A stretch of 64,000 nt of DNA from Candidatus Kapaibacterium sp. Lineage in GTDB: Bacteria; Bacteroidota; Ignavibacteria; Kapaibacteriales; UBA2268. Under the pieces are notes generated by a model. It was not told the DNA's origin. It was given only the letters and a program-made list of their open reading frames with translations, and made no database searches. The DNA lies in assembly GCA_026418625.1 (NCBI GenBank), contig JAOABA010000042.1, positions 1-64,000 of the forward strand. The letters run 5' to 3'. Position 1 is the first letter of the stretch, and the number at the start of each line of letters is the position of its first letter. The translations under genes and the position numbers were made by a program. Below are positions 9,464-19,154 of the stretch, piece by piece.

Positions 9464-10399
9464 TCAATTCAGAACCTCAGGGCGTCCGCTGATTATTGCT
9501 TCATTTGAGTTATCTAAAAATAGTTCCAGATTATTTCCAATTTTTGTAACAATTCCTTCATTAAGAATTTTTGGTTTCTCGTTTGTGTAAGGGTCTGACC
9601 AGATTCTAACTTTCTTCCCAATTAATAGTGAATTGTTTTTGTATTCTTCAATTATTTTTTCAGTTTTTCCTTCTATAATAAATTCGAAATTCATTTTCAA
9701 AGATTGAATTAAGTTTTTAAAAACTATCATTTCTGAGGTATTATTATTTTTTGCATTTTCAATTAATGATGTAGTTTCAGGAACGAATTTAGTTGCTTCT
9801 ACTTCAGGCTTTGAATTGACATTTATCCCAATGCCCAAGATAACGCCGGTGATAATCCCATCCCTTTGAGATGAATGTGCTAAAACACCCGCAACTTTGG
9901 CATTTTCAAAGAAAATATCATTTACCCATTTTATTTTCGGTTCTAATTTATAATCAGCTGATTTTTTGATTGCTTCTAATGTCGAAACAGCGGCATAAGC
10001 AAGAAAAACACCTGACACATTCTCGATTTTAATCTTAGGCTTGAGAAAAACAGATAAATGAATATTTCCTTGTTCTGAAACCCACTTACGATTTCTAAAA
10101 CCATGCAAACTTTTGCTTATCCCTGTCAGGCAAATAATTTTATCAGTATAAATTTCATTATTGCCCATCAGTTCAACTAATATGTCATATTGAGATTTAT
10201 CAGCTTCATTAACCATTATGCAAAGATTCCAAAAATTATCCTTTGTTTCAGCCTGATAAATCTCTTTTTTATCAAAAAAATGTTTAGTTAAATTTCGGAT
10301 ATTATCAGATAATTGGGTAAAGTCTATTTTTTTTAGGTTTAAATCCTCAAAATATCTCAATGTGAAGTCAATATTATCAGTTAAAATAATCATAATCAA
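9464..10399 (-). CDS. birA: biotin--[acetyl-CoA-carboxylase] ligase
   Basis: GNIHLSVFLKPK, KIKWVNDIFFENAKVAGVLAHSSQRDGIITGVILGIGINVN. Confidence 0.85.
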   Translation of the reverse strand: MIMIILTDNIDFTLRYFEDLNLKKIDFTQLSDNIRNLTKHFFDKKEIYQAETKDNFWNLCIMVNEADKSQYDILVELMGNNEIYTDKIICLTGISKSLHGFRNRKWVSEQGNIHLSVFLKPKIKIENVSGVFLAYAAVSTLEAIKKSADYKLEPKIKWVNDIFFENAKVAGVLAHSSQRDGIITGVILGIGINVNSKPEVEATKFVPETTSLIENAKNNNTSEMIVFKNLIQSLKMNFEFIIEGKTEKIIEEYKNNSLLIGKKVRIWSDPYTNEKPKILNEGIVTKIGNNLELFLDNSNEAIISGRPEVLN

Positions 10400-10409
10400 T
10401 CTCTAAAAG

Positions 10410-12758
10410 TTAAAATTCTATTCGAATGCCACCAACAAAAAAGAAGCCAAGCTGAGGAATATCTGTAACTGCTTTTTTTTGCTGATTAAACCAGCGGAAC
10501 CAAATATTTCTTGTATTAAGAAAATTCTCAATCGAAAGATAACTGATTAGAGCGAGCCCTTTAAAGTTATTTCTAAAGTCAATTCTAAAATCCAATCTCG
10601 AATAAGGCTCATTTCTTAAAGTATAAGCTAAGCTGTCAATATATCTTGTCTCTTTTGTTAGAATTGACTGTTCGATATCAATAGGAGTGTATGGAGCACC
10701 ACCTGCTATCGTATATTTCCCTGAAATTTCAATTGAAAAACTTGGGCTTAAAATTATTTCGTAGCCTCCTAATACGTTTAGAATATATTGATTGTCAAAA
10801 GCTCCAAAACGTAGAATTCCATCAGATCCTTTATATTGCTGTCGAACATAAGAGGCTGTCGTCATTAAATAATACCCATTTGCAAAATTTTTGATTAATG
10901 ATAATTCTGCCCCGTAAGCCCTTCCTGTGCCTTCGCTTATATATGTTTCGTCCTGACCTCCAATTAAACCAAAATTAACTCCACTATTAAGAAATGACCA
11001 AGAATCTTTCTCGTATTTTTTGATTGGAGCTTTTGATATATCTTTATAATATCCTTCTATTTTTATGATTGCGTCAGAAGCAAGATTATATGAATAACCC
11101 GCAACATAATGAATAGATTGCATAAAATCCAAATTTTTATTTTCATCTGAATAAAAATATGTTAGAAGTGGTAATATCTGCCTGTGTAATCCAAAGCCTA
11201 AATTAATGCTACTTACATCGTTTATTTTATATGAAAAACCAAGTCTTGGTTCAATAGTTGATTTTTTTGATAAATCGAAGTATTGACCTGCTATACCCGT
11301 GTTCAGAGTAATATTTTCAGAAATTCTCCAATTCCAGTTCAAAAAAGATAATAAGTGCAGGCTGTTTCCTGTTTTATCTAAATTCCAAGGTATATTTCCA
11401 AAACCTCTTATTGTGAATCTTTCCTCTCTTAACCTATAAAATGGGGATCTTGTTTCTATTCCAGCAGAAAAATAATTCTGTCTGTTAGGTGAATAATTTA
11501 TATTATATTTTAAGGTATAATAACCTTCGGATGAGTTCCCGTTAAACCATTTATCAAAACCTAATACTTTGTTGTTTTCATCTGTTGTTATCGAATCCAG
11601 AACATTTCTGTATCTTCCATAAACATATCCCAAAATCATCTCGCCAAATATTTTATCCGAATAATTATGATACCAGTTGATCCCCAGAGAAGCTATATCA
11701 GTTCCGTTCTTTATATCAAAGTCTCCGGTATAGACAGTATCAAGTTTACTATTTAATATATTTATATCACTTGTTCCTAAAAATGCTGTTATTGAAAGGT
11801 TGTTTTTATTATTTATCGGGATATCAAATTTTGAAGTGAAGTCCCAATACCTTGGTATACCAGCAAAACCAAAATCCACAATTTTATCAAGTAAATCCAG
11901 AAAAGAATATCGAAAATTAGCTATAAATGAACTTTTTTCGATAGGTAGTGGACCCTGTGCCCCAAGCTCAAAGCCATTAAATCCAAATTCTCCAAGAAAC
12001 TCATATTTTTCATTATTTCCTTTTTTTAGCTTTATATCGAAAACCCCTGACATTTTACCAACATATTCCGCAGGAAAAGCTCCGGTAAAGAAATCACTAT
12101 TATCAAGTAGGTTTGCATTCAAAGCACTAACCGGACCTCCCGTTGCTCCTTGAGTAGCAAAATGATTGGGATTTGGAATGTCCAGTCCGTCCAATCTCCA
12201 AAGAAGCTCTGTTGGTGAACCACCTCTTATTATAATATCATTTCTTCTATCGTCAGCACCCAAGACACCAGCATAATTTTGTGCCATTCTTGAAACATCC
12301 ATTCTGCTTCCTGCAAACCTTTGAGCGTCATCAATTGTGAACATTGTAGCACTTACCAAAGCTGCTTCATTGTTTGGGGCGAATCTATCCTTTGCCGCAG
12401 TAACAACTATTGTATCAGTTTGAACAAAGCTTTCAATTAGTTCAATATTAACTACTAATTCGCTTCCGGAATTCAGAACAATATTGTATTGCATCGGTTC
12501 AAATCCAACTGCAGTAGTTCTTAATGTGTATCTTCCGACCTGAACCTTATCTAATCTGAAACTTCCGTCCTTAGCGGTATAACTGCCGTATTTCGTCCCA
12601 ACTAATGACACAGTTGCCCCAATTATTGGGACTTTTGTAACCTTGTTTACAACTTTTCCTTTGATTGTCTGCCTTGGTAATCCATTATTTTCTTGAGAAA
12701 ATAAATTGCCTTGCAGAGCAAGGAAAAAAATTGAGCATAATAAAATAAAGTATTTCAT
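10410..12758 (-). CDS. TonB-dependent receptor with N-terminal carboxypeptidase-regulatory-like domain
   Basis: IKGKVVNKVTKVPIIGATVSLVGTKYGSYTAKDGSFRLDKVQVGRYTL; plug RRNDIIIRGGSPTELLWRLDGLDIPNPNHF; beta-barrel. Confidence 0.93.
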   Translation of the reverse strand: MKYFILLCSIFFLALQGNLFSQENNGLPRQTIKGKVVNKVTKVPIIGATVSLVGTKYGSYTAKDGSFRLDKVQVGRYTLRTTAVGFEPMQYNIVLNSGSELVVNIELIESFVQTDTIVVTAAKDRFAPNNEAALVSATMFTIDDAQRFAGSRMDVSRMAQNYAGVLGADDRRNDIIIRGGSPTELLWRLDGLDIPNPNHFATQGATGGPVSALNANLLDNSDFFTGAFPAEYVGKMSGVFDIKLKKGNNEKYEFLGEFGFNGFELGAQGPLPIEKSSFIANFRYSFLDLLDKIVDFGFAGIPRYWDFTSKFDIPINNKNNLSITAFLGTSDINILNSKLDTVYTGDFDIKNGTDIASLGINWYHNYSDKIFGEMILGYVYGRYRNVLDSITTDENNKVLGFDKWFNGNSSEGYYTLKYNINYSPNRQNYFSAGIETRSPFYRLREERFTIRGFGNIPWNLDKTGNSLHLLSFLNWNWRISENITLNTGIAGQYFDLSKKSTIEPRLGFSYKINDVSSINLGFGLHRQILPLLTYFYSDENKNLDFMQSIHYVAGYSYNLASDAIIKIEGYYKDISKAPIKKYEKDSWSFLNSGVNFGLIGGQDETYISEGTGRAYGAELSLIKNFANGYYLMTTASYVRQQYKGSDGILRFGAFDNQYILNVLGGYEIILSPSFSIEISGKYTIAGGAPYTPIDIEQSILTKETRYIDSLAYTLRNEPYSRLDFRIDFRNNFKGLALISYLSIENFLNTRNIWFRWFNQQKKAVTDIPQLGFFFVGGIRIEF

Positions 12759-12784
12759 AAAAACACCTTTTTAGTTAATATTAA

Positions 12785-13450
12785 TTATTTGTTTTCAATT
12801 TTTAACCCATTCCAGAAGATTTCCAATTGAATCGTATAAAGATAGGAAACCATTTCAACCTTTTCTATAGGCATTAATAGCGGAACACCAAAAAAAATAG
12901 ACCATAAACCCAAAGCAACAAGATGATAATCTGTATTTGATGGCAACTCACCTTTTTGGATAGCTTCTTTCAAGAATGGGTCGAATGTTTGATAAAAGGG
13001 AAGAGGTTCTATCTCATCAATTCCTTTGAAATTTGGAAATGCTTGAACCAATTCAGCTTTGCTAAGTTTTATCGTTTCATAATTTGGTTCAGCAACTGCA
13101 AATAATGCTATTATTTCCTTCATTATTTTCAATCCTTGTTGGAATTTTTCAGCGGTTAATCTGAATATTTCTCGAATATATTCAAATTGAGTGGGGAAAT
13201 TATATTCGTGAGTTACTTTCCAACTAACTTCGACTGACCATAGCTGAACATAATAAATAAGTAAATCTGTTTTTTTGGGGAAATAATTGAAAAATGTACC
13301 TTCCGATATCATAACATCATCGCAAAGCTCTTTTACGGAAATTTCGTCCAAAGATTTCTCAAGCATACGCTTCGAAGCTGCCATTAGCAAACCAAGTTTC
13401 ACATTAGCAGCTTTCTTTTCTCTTAGTGTTAAATCCAAATTTTGTGTCAT
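12785..13450 (-). CDS. TetR/AcrR-family transcriptional regulator
   Basis: AASKRMLEKSLDEISVKELCDDVMISEGTFFNYFPKKTDLLIYYV is a TetR-N helix-turn-helix. Confidence 0.92.
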   Translation of the reverse strand: MTQNLDLTLREKKAANVKLGLLMAASKRMLEKSLDEISVKELCDDVMISEGTFFNYFPKKTDLLIYYVQLWSVEVSWKVTHEYNFPTQFEYIREIFRLTAEKFQQGLKIMKEIIALFAVAEPNYETIKLSKAELVQAFPNFKGIDEIEPLPFYQTFDPFLKEAIQKGELPSNTDYHLVALGLWSIFFGVPLLMPIEKVEMVSYLYTIQLEIFWNGLKIENK

Positions 13451-13472
13451 ATTAAATATTATATTTAAAATT

Positions 13473-13540
13473 AAAATTAAAGTTCACTACAAAAATAAAT
13501 ATAAAAAATATTAAAGTCAAGTAAAAAATTAAAGTTCACT
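13473..13540. promoter_or_regulatory. 16-bp direct repeat upstream of the tetR gene, candidate operators
   Basis: AAAATTAAAGTTCACT at 13473-13488 and 13525-13540, 52-bp spacing; partial third ATTAAAGTCAAGT at 13510. Confidence 0.45.
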
Positions 13541-13660
13541 GAAAATTAATTTTTCCCCAATAATTAAAAATATTTCTTCAACTGCCGATATTGATTTTGC
13601 AGGGATGATGAATTGTTAAAGCATTGGATAGCTTGTTTTATAAAATTCAAGGGTTTTAGA

Positions 13661-14854
13661 ATGAAAAAATTTGTTATAACATTTTTGGCGGTAATTACAT
13701 CAATATATCCATTATACTCTCAGTTTCAAAATTTCCTTATAGAAGAAAAAAATTTAAGTCCTGTTTCTTATCAATTAGATTATGAAAATCAAATTTTTTC
13801 GAAAAGTTTATTTGCAAAAATAATGCTCTGGCTTTCTGGTGATAACGTTCAATCTGATGAAAACCTAATGATTAGTCAGTGGTCTGACATTTCCTCAAAC
13901 AAATTAATTGCTTTTCAAACAAAACCAACAAGAATGCCTAAATTTTTGAAAGAGGGAATCAATGGCTTTCCTTCCGTTAGTTTTGAAGGAAACACTAACT
14001 TTGGCGATGAGGACATCATTACAGTGAATTATCATCCTGCAATAACAACAGATTTAGAATTCGAAGATAATACAAAAAAAACACTGTCAGTTGTTTTCTA
14101 CTGCGAAGATTTAAGCAGAAAACAGGTAATTTTTGAAGCTGGTGGTGCTATTTCTGGGTTTAATATTTATATTGAACCACCTGACAATTTATACTTTGGT
14201 ATATATAAAGAGTGGAAAAGGATATTTTTGAAATTACAAATTACTCCGGGGCTTCATTTAGCTCAACTTGAATTTGACGGTTCAAAATTCAGAGGAGTCC
14301 TCGATGGTAAAGCATCTGACTATAAATCATTTGCAGGTATTATTAACGATGTAAGCGGAACAGGAATTGGCGGTGCTTCTACAGGTGCAAGGTTCCATAA
14401 TTTTTCGACGGGAGTAACCTACGGACATCATTTTAGCGGTTTAATCTCCGAAATAATTATGATGAACGATTGCAATAGCGCATCTTCATCAAAGGTTATT
14501 TATGATTATATGGATAAAAAATATAATATATATGGCAGCTATCCCTATAACTGGAATAAATCTTCAGAAGCAGACGAAAATGAACTCATCCAATCAGAGA
14601 ATCAAGTTTTTCAAATTATTAACAACAATTTTGAGAAAACAGTTAATTTAATTATTGATGAGGACGATTTCTGCAAAATTGAGACATTTGATATGAACGG
14701 AAGACTTATAGAGAAAATTTATAATGGTGAAATAAAAGCTAATTTCGAATATAATTTTAATTTAAATCAATCTTTATACAGCACCGGTGCCTATTTTGCA
14801 AGGTTAAAGGGTGATAGAAATTTAATATCCAAATACTTCTCAATTATTAAATAG
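13661..14854 (+). CDS. secreted LamG-like protein with T9SS type A-like C-terminal sorting domain
   Basis: MKKFVITFLAVITSIYPLYSQ signal peptide; concanavalin-like central region; C-term CKIETFDMNGRLIEKIYNG...STGAYFARLKG. Confidence 0.7.
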   Translation: MKKFVITFLAVITSIYPLYSQFQNFLIEEKNLSPVSYQLDYENQIFSKSLFAKIMLWLSGDNVQSDENLMISQWSDISSNKLIAFQTKPTRMPKFLKEGINGFPSVSFEGNTNFGDEDIITVNYHPAITTDLEFEDNTKKTLSVVFYCEDLSRKQVIFEAGGAISGFNIYIEPPDNLYFGIYKEWKRIFLKLQITPGLHLAQLEFDGSKFRGVLDGKASDYKSFAGIINDVSGTGIGGASTGARFHNFSTGVTYGHHFSGLISEIIMMNDCNSASSSKVIYDYMDKKYNIYGSYPYNWNKSSEADENELIQSENQVFQIINNNFEKTVNLIIDEDDFCKIETFDMNGRLIEKIYNGEIKANFEYNFNLNQSLYSTGAYFARLKGDRNLISKYFSIIK

Positions 14855-15042
14855 AATATTTAAATTTTTAAGGAAGGCTGTTTTATAGCTATTATACTGA
14901 ATTTGATATTATTTTAGTTGCCTCTTATCAATTACTATTCAATGCTTCCAAAGAGTATGTGCTTCATAAAATGATCTTTTTGATTTCAAAGTGTTAGAAA
15001 TAACTCTTTTTTACCTACTTAAATTGAGTATTTCTTTCTCAT

Positions 15043-15300
15043 CTTCATTCCTGTGCAGAAAGGAATCTCGTAATTACTCGAAGACTCCTGCATTCGAGGT
15101 TGTGTAAAAAGTATAAAAAACAGGGATTTGTCACTCTGAACGAAGTGAAGAGTCTATTATTTATCAATGACTTATGTGATATGGATGCTTCGTCTTCGCC
15201 TCAGAATGACTACTTTTTACACAGCCTCATTCGCAGGAGTGACGCAGAAAGAAGAACAACCCCCCCCTGTCATTCCTTGCTTGTCAAGGAATCTCATATT
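15043..15300. repeat. REP-like ATTCCTG/CAGGAAT and ACTCCTGC/GCAGGAGT hairpin repeats
   Basis: attcctgtgcagaaaggaat; actcctgc..gcaggagtgac (split by the 133-bp element); attccttgcttgtcaaggaat. Confidence 0.8.
15096..15228 (+). mobile_element. 133-bp MITE-like element, copy 1 (TIR GAGGyTGTGTAAAAA)
   Basis: 15-bp near-perfect terminal inverted repeats; ~90% identical by eye to the reverse complement of 27427..27559; flanked by ATTC on both sides. Confidence 0.75.
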
Positions 15301-15335
15301 ATTTTAAATATGATTGTCTTAAAAAAGCCATTCTG

Positions 15336-15440
15336 AGCCTAAGGCGAAGAAACCAAATTATCTATATAATTAGGATATTTATCATCGGTAACAATTGAAT
15401 TAATAAATTTCTCAGTTTTATTGGATAGTATATTTCAAGT
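15336..15440 (-). repeat. ~100-bp diverged repeat shared in inverted orientation with 28950..29057
   Basis: tatttatcatcggtaac..ttgaattaataaatttctca matches the reverse complement of gagaaatttattaattcaaaggttaccgatgataaata. Confidence 0.6.
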
Positions 15441-15657
15441 TGTTCTTTTTTAAAAAAAGTTAAAAGAATTAGAAATGGTTTAATGGTTAAACCTTTTAAT
15501 TCTTACTAAAGTTTTGAAATCAAACAAATAATTAATAATTTTAGTGGCATAATTGATAGCAAAAAAATTAGTATGTTAGTCTTAATAATGTAGATAATTT
15601 TTAAGAATTTTATATATTTGGTTTTAATTGTCAACTATAAATAAACAAAAGTTAAAT

Positions 15658-16572
15658 ATGCCAATACCAGACTTTCAAACATTAATGCTTCCGTTAATGA
15701 CATTTGCAGCGGATAATAATGAACATAGTTTAAGAGAGACCATTGAACATTTAGCTAATCATTTCAATTTGACACCAGATGAACGACAAGAAATGCTACC
15801 ATCAGGTGTTCAAGCTATTTTTGATAATCGGGTCGGTTGGGCAAAGACACATTTACTCAAAGCGGGACTATTGGAATCACCAAGACGTTCAATTTTTAGG
15901 ATAACCCAACGTGGACAGGAAGTTTTAGGACAAAATCCAACACAGATTAATATGAGTTTTCTCAGACAATTTCCTGAGTATCTTGACTTTTTAAGACCAC
16001 ATAACAATCAGGAGGAACAAGACACAGCAATTGAGCAAATTGACAACAGTCAAGCGACACCAGAAGAAATTTTTGAAGATTCATATCAAAAAATTCGCAG
16101 AACACTTGCTCAAGACCTTTTAATTAAAATAAAATCAATCCCTCCTATTTTCTTTGAAAGACTTGTAGTTGAATTACTAGTAAAAATGGGATACGGTGGC
16201 TCAATAAAAGACGCAGGGCAAGCAACTCGTTTTACAAATGATGAAGGAATTGACGGAATAATAAAAGAAGATAAGCTCGGACTTGATTTTATTTACATAC
16301 AGGCAAAACGTTGGGACAATCAGCCTGTAGGCAGACCAGACATTCAATCATTCGTTGGTGCATTAGACGGTCAACGAGCGAACAAAGGAATTTTTATTAC
16401 AACATCGCGCTTTTCCGACACTGCGATTGAGTATGTAAAAACAATTACGAAGAAAGTAATTTTGATTGACGGTGAAAAACTGGCTGACTATATGATAGAT
16501 TATGGTCTTGGTGTTTCGACATTTGCAACTTACGAGCTGAAGAAAATTGACAATGACTACTTTGGTGAATAG
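15658..16572 (+). CDS. mrr: Mrr-type restriction endonuclease (Mrr_N + Mrr catalytic domain)
   Basis: FERLVVELLVKMGYGGSIKDAGQATRFTNDEGIDGIIKEDKLGLDFIYIQAKRW: PD-(D/E)XK D..QAK motif; N-terminal winged-helix region. ATG 15658 preferred over TTG 15628. Confidence 0.92.
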   Translation: MPIPDFQTLMLPLMTFAADNNEHSLRETIEHLANHFNLTPDERQEMLPSGVQAIFDNRVGWAKTHLLKAGLLESPRRSIFRITQRGQEVLGQNPTQINMSFLRQFPEYLDFLRPHNNQEEQDTAIEQIDNSQATPEEIFEDSYQKIRRTLAQDLLIKIKSIPPIFFERLVVELLVKMGYGGSIKDAGQATRFTNDEGIDGIIKEDKLGLDFIYIQAKRWDNQPVGRPDIQSFVGALDGQRANKGIFITTSRFSDTAIEYVKTITKKVILIDGEKLADYMIDYGLGVSTFATYELKKIDNDYFGE

Positions 16573-16813
16573 AATGGCTGGCTGAAACTCGGGTTTTGCT
16601 TCAGGTGAAGCTACATTACATATAACTTGTAGTCTTGCGCTTCTATTCAAACGCATAATTGGTTAACATTGGAATACTTCAAAATCCTCAACTGCGGCAA
16701 GCAGCTAAAGGTTCAATACCTATGTCAAACATACAGAATTCCTAATCCAGTAAAAATCTTCTCCCTTCAGTTCTTTGGATTAATTTTCTGATGCTTTGTT
16801 GATTCAAAATTAA

Positions 16814-18727
16814 TTAGCTACATTCTCCTATTATAATTTGAAATGGTTTTAAGCTTAGAATTAATTTATTATCCTTTGTTTTGTATTTAGTTTCGCTTAA
16901 GAGGTCTTCAATTTTATTGACGTCATTTAATTCCAAAGAAATATTTCCTTTATTAACACTACTTAAATTACACATTATCAATAACTTAAATGTTTCACTT
17001 ATCCTCATATACGCAATAATATCTGGGTCTGAGGCTTTCAAATGTATTAATGTTTTAGGAGAGTAATTATCTTTGAAGTTTTTAAAATATTTACTTCTAA
17101 TATCACTGATTTTCCTGATGAAATTAATTATATTTTTTTCATTAGTCCAATTTAAAGAAAGACTAGAGAAAAGTGCTAATTTTTCAGGTGGATATTTTTG
17201 CTGGTCTTCTTGAGTAAATCCTAAGCCAGTATTTACGGGATTTATCTCACATAGTTCAAAACCTGAATGGATAAATAACAGCCCCGGAAGAAAACTATTT
17301 ACCGCCCAAGCGATTTTTGAAAATTCATCTGCACCTTTGCGGGAAGCAGCCCTTGGGGTATTATGGCTTTCTGGTGTCAGAAAGAAAGGAATCGGACTAC
17401 CTTCGGTGGACATTTGATATATCAGGGTATTCATTTTTTGAGGTGAATGCTGATCAAAAGGAAGAAAACCAAGAGAGGCATTGTAGCCATCTTCAACTGA
17501 TTTTTTGCTGAGAACAAAATTTTCCTCCCAGAATACAAAGTTCTTGTTATTTTTTCTTGCTTTGTTGATGATTTCAGCTCTAAGTTCAGATGGAAGAGCG
17601 TGTCCCATATCAATCATTACACCGTCAATTCCAAAGTTGTTCTGATAGTATGGAATAATTTCGGTTATGCTTTCCCATAAATCCTTAACAATATTCTCCT
17701 TTTTAGCCAATTTGGTGTCATACATACGGACTGTGTTGTATGCAATATAATTAAAATCTTTATGGTTATAGAGTTTTAGATAAGTAACATCACTCCAAAC
17801 CGGTTGAACATCATTGGGGGGCCAGTCAGCGAAAGCACTTGGAATTTTCACAATCTCACCGTTCTTGAGTTTGCCTCTTAATTTTTCCTTATCGTAAAAA
17901 GTTGTTTCGGGAGCTTCGGTGAACATATTTTTATAAACATTGCTTGGAGGTATGAGATTATCGAAATCTTTCATTTCGACTTTTGCCTTGATTTTTTCCA
18001 AATCTATGTCAGAAAATATTGGTGGACCGTAAGAATTTTCATCATCTGGTTTCGTTCTGTTTGGGATTGATTCTTTAATCCAATAAAACCATTTTGGATT
18101 TTCATAGGCTAAATCACTGTCGATACTTGCAGTTCTGAAAACGAATTCGGTTACAACTTTCATTCCTAAAAGATGAGCGGCTTCGACAAAAGCAGCAAAT
18201 TCCTCTTCAACACTCATTTCGAGAATTGGCTCTGATAGATTACTATCCAGTTTATAAGGGTTTTTAATGGCGTAGGGCGAGCCTAAGTTGCCCTTCTTGC
18301 CATCAATGCCGATTGACGTTATCGGAAGCATATAAACAGTGTTGCAACCGAGCGAGAAGATATAGGGCAATAATGCAATTGATTTGAGGAAAGTTCCTGT
18401 TTCCCTCCAGCTGTTTTTACCGAGCGGGATATTTATTTTGCCGTCTCCGTCATTATCGAAAGCGGTTGTAAATCTTGTCAGCATATTATAAATGACAGCC
18501 TCGTTCGACCAATCCGCACTCAAATTAAATTTATTAGAACTTAATTCTTTAATTTTCTCGATAGCTTTCAAGAAAAAATCAGCGGGATTAATATTGATTT
18601 TTGAAATGTTTTGTGTTCTGGTTGGCTCTAACCAAACCTCGGGAATAAAATATTCATAATCAAATGAGTTGCTGTTCTTAATTTCTAAAAGTCTGGCTTC
18701 CAATCTATTCAAATTATTTTCTTTCAT
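16814..18727 (-). CDS. GH13 alpha-amylase-family protein
   Basis: SLGCNTVYMLPITSIG, LGMKVVTEFVFR, NFGIDGVMIDMGHALP, FFLTPESHNTPRAA. Confidence 0.8.
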   Translation of the reverse strand: MKENNLNRLEARLLEIKNSNSFDYEYFIPEVWLEPTRTQNISKININPADFFLKAIEKIKELSSNKFNLSADWSNEAVIYNMLTRFTTAFDNDGDGKINIPLGKNSWRETGTFLKSIALLPYIFSLGCNTVYMLPITSIGIDGKKGNLGSPYAIKNPYKLDSNLSEPILEMSVEEEFAAFVEAAHLLGMKVVTEFVFRTASIDSDLAYENPKWFYWIKESIPNRTKPDDENSYGPPIFSDIDLEKIKAKVEMKDFDNLIPPSNVYKNMFTEAPETTFYDKEKLRGKLKNGEIVKIPSAFADWPPNDVQPVWSDVTYLKLYNHKDFNYIAYNTVRMYDTKLAKKENIVKDLWESITEIIPYYQNNFGIDGVMIDMGHALPSELRAEIINKARKNNKNFVFWEENFVLSKKSVEDGYNASLGFLPFDQHSPQKMNTLIYQMSTEGSPIPFFLTPESHNTPRAASRKGADEFSKIAWAVNSFLPGLLFIHSGFELCEINPVNTGLGFTQEDQQKYPPEKLALFSSLSLNWTNEKNIINFIRKISDIRSKYFKNFKDNYSPKTLIHLKASDPDIIAYMRISETFKLLIMCNLSSVNKGNISLELNDVNKIEDLLSETKYKTKDNKLILSLKPFQIIIGECS

Positions 18728-18935
18728 TTAAAACCTATGAAATCAAAAAATAGAATAAAGATTATATTATCAAATTATTATAAATTTTCAGGTTTAGAAG
18801 TTTATGTATGAAAAATTTTCATTTATTAAATCATATATTAAAGATAAAAATAAATTATTAAAATTTTAACATCTTGATTTAAATTAGCAGTTTATGTAAG
18901 TTATTAGTAGAAAAGCATTTGTTGAGATGAAATTG

Positions 18936-19007
18936 TGACCCTAACGGGATTCGAACCCGTACTGCCACCGTGAAAGGGTGGTGACCTATCCATTAGTCGA
19001 TAGGGCC
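18936..19007 (-). tRNA. tRNA-Glu (anticodon TTC)
   Basis: GGCCCTA...CCACC-CTTTCAC-GGTGG...GGGTTCGAATCCC...TAGGGTC A; full cloverleaf; CCA not encoded. Confidence 0.95.
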
Positions 19008-19154
19008 CTAAGAAAAAAACAAGACTACAAAATTAAAAAAATATTTTCTCTTTTCAAAACTTTTTATTTACTTTCATCATTGATTTAACTACAATCTAAT
19101 ATTTTCATTTTCGTTAAGTTGCTTTAATTTGTTTTTTTATAACGAGAATAATTA

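Noticed and set aside
11800-12153. 117-aa ORF antisense to the TonB receptor
   Set aside because: Fully contained within a well-supported receptor gene on the opposite strand.
15100-15336. ORF 78 aa (VTLNEVKSLLFINDLCDMD...)
   Set aside because: It is the translation of the 133-bp MITE-like element and HSERSEES-type repeat; the matching ORF at 27349..27561 (-) is the same repeat, not a conserved gene.
16573-16813. Possible integron attC-like cassette end after mrr
   Set aside because: I looked for RYYYAAC...GTTRRRY paired core sites and found none, and there is no integrase in the window.
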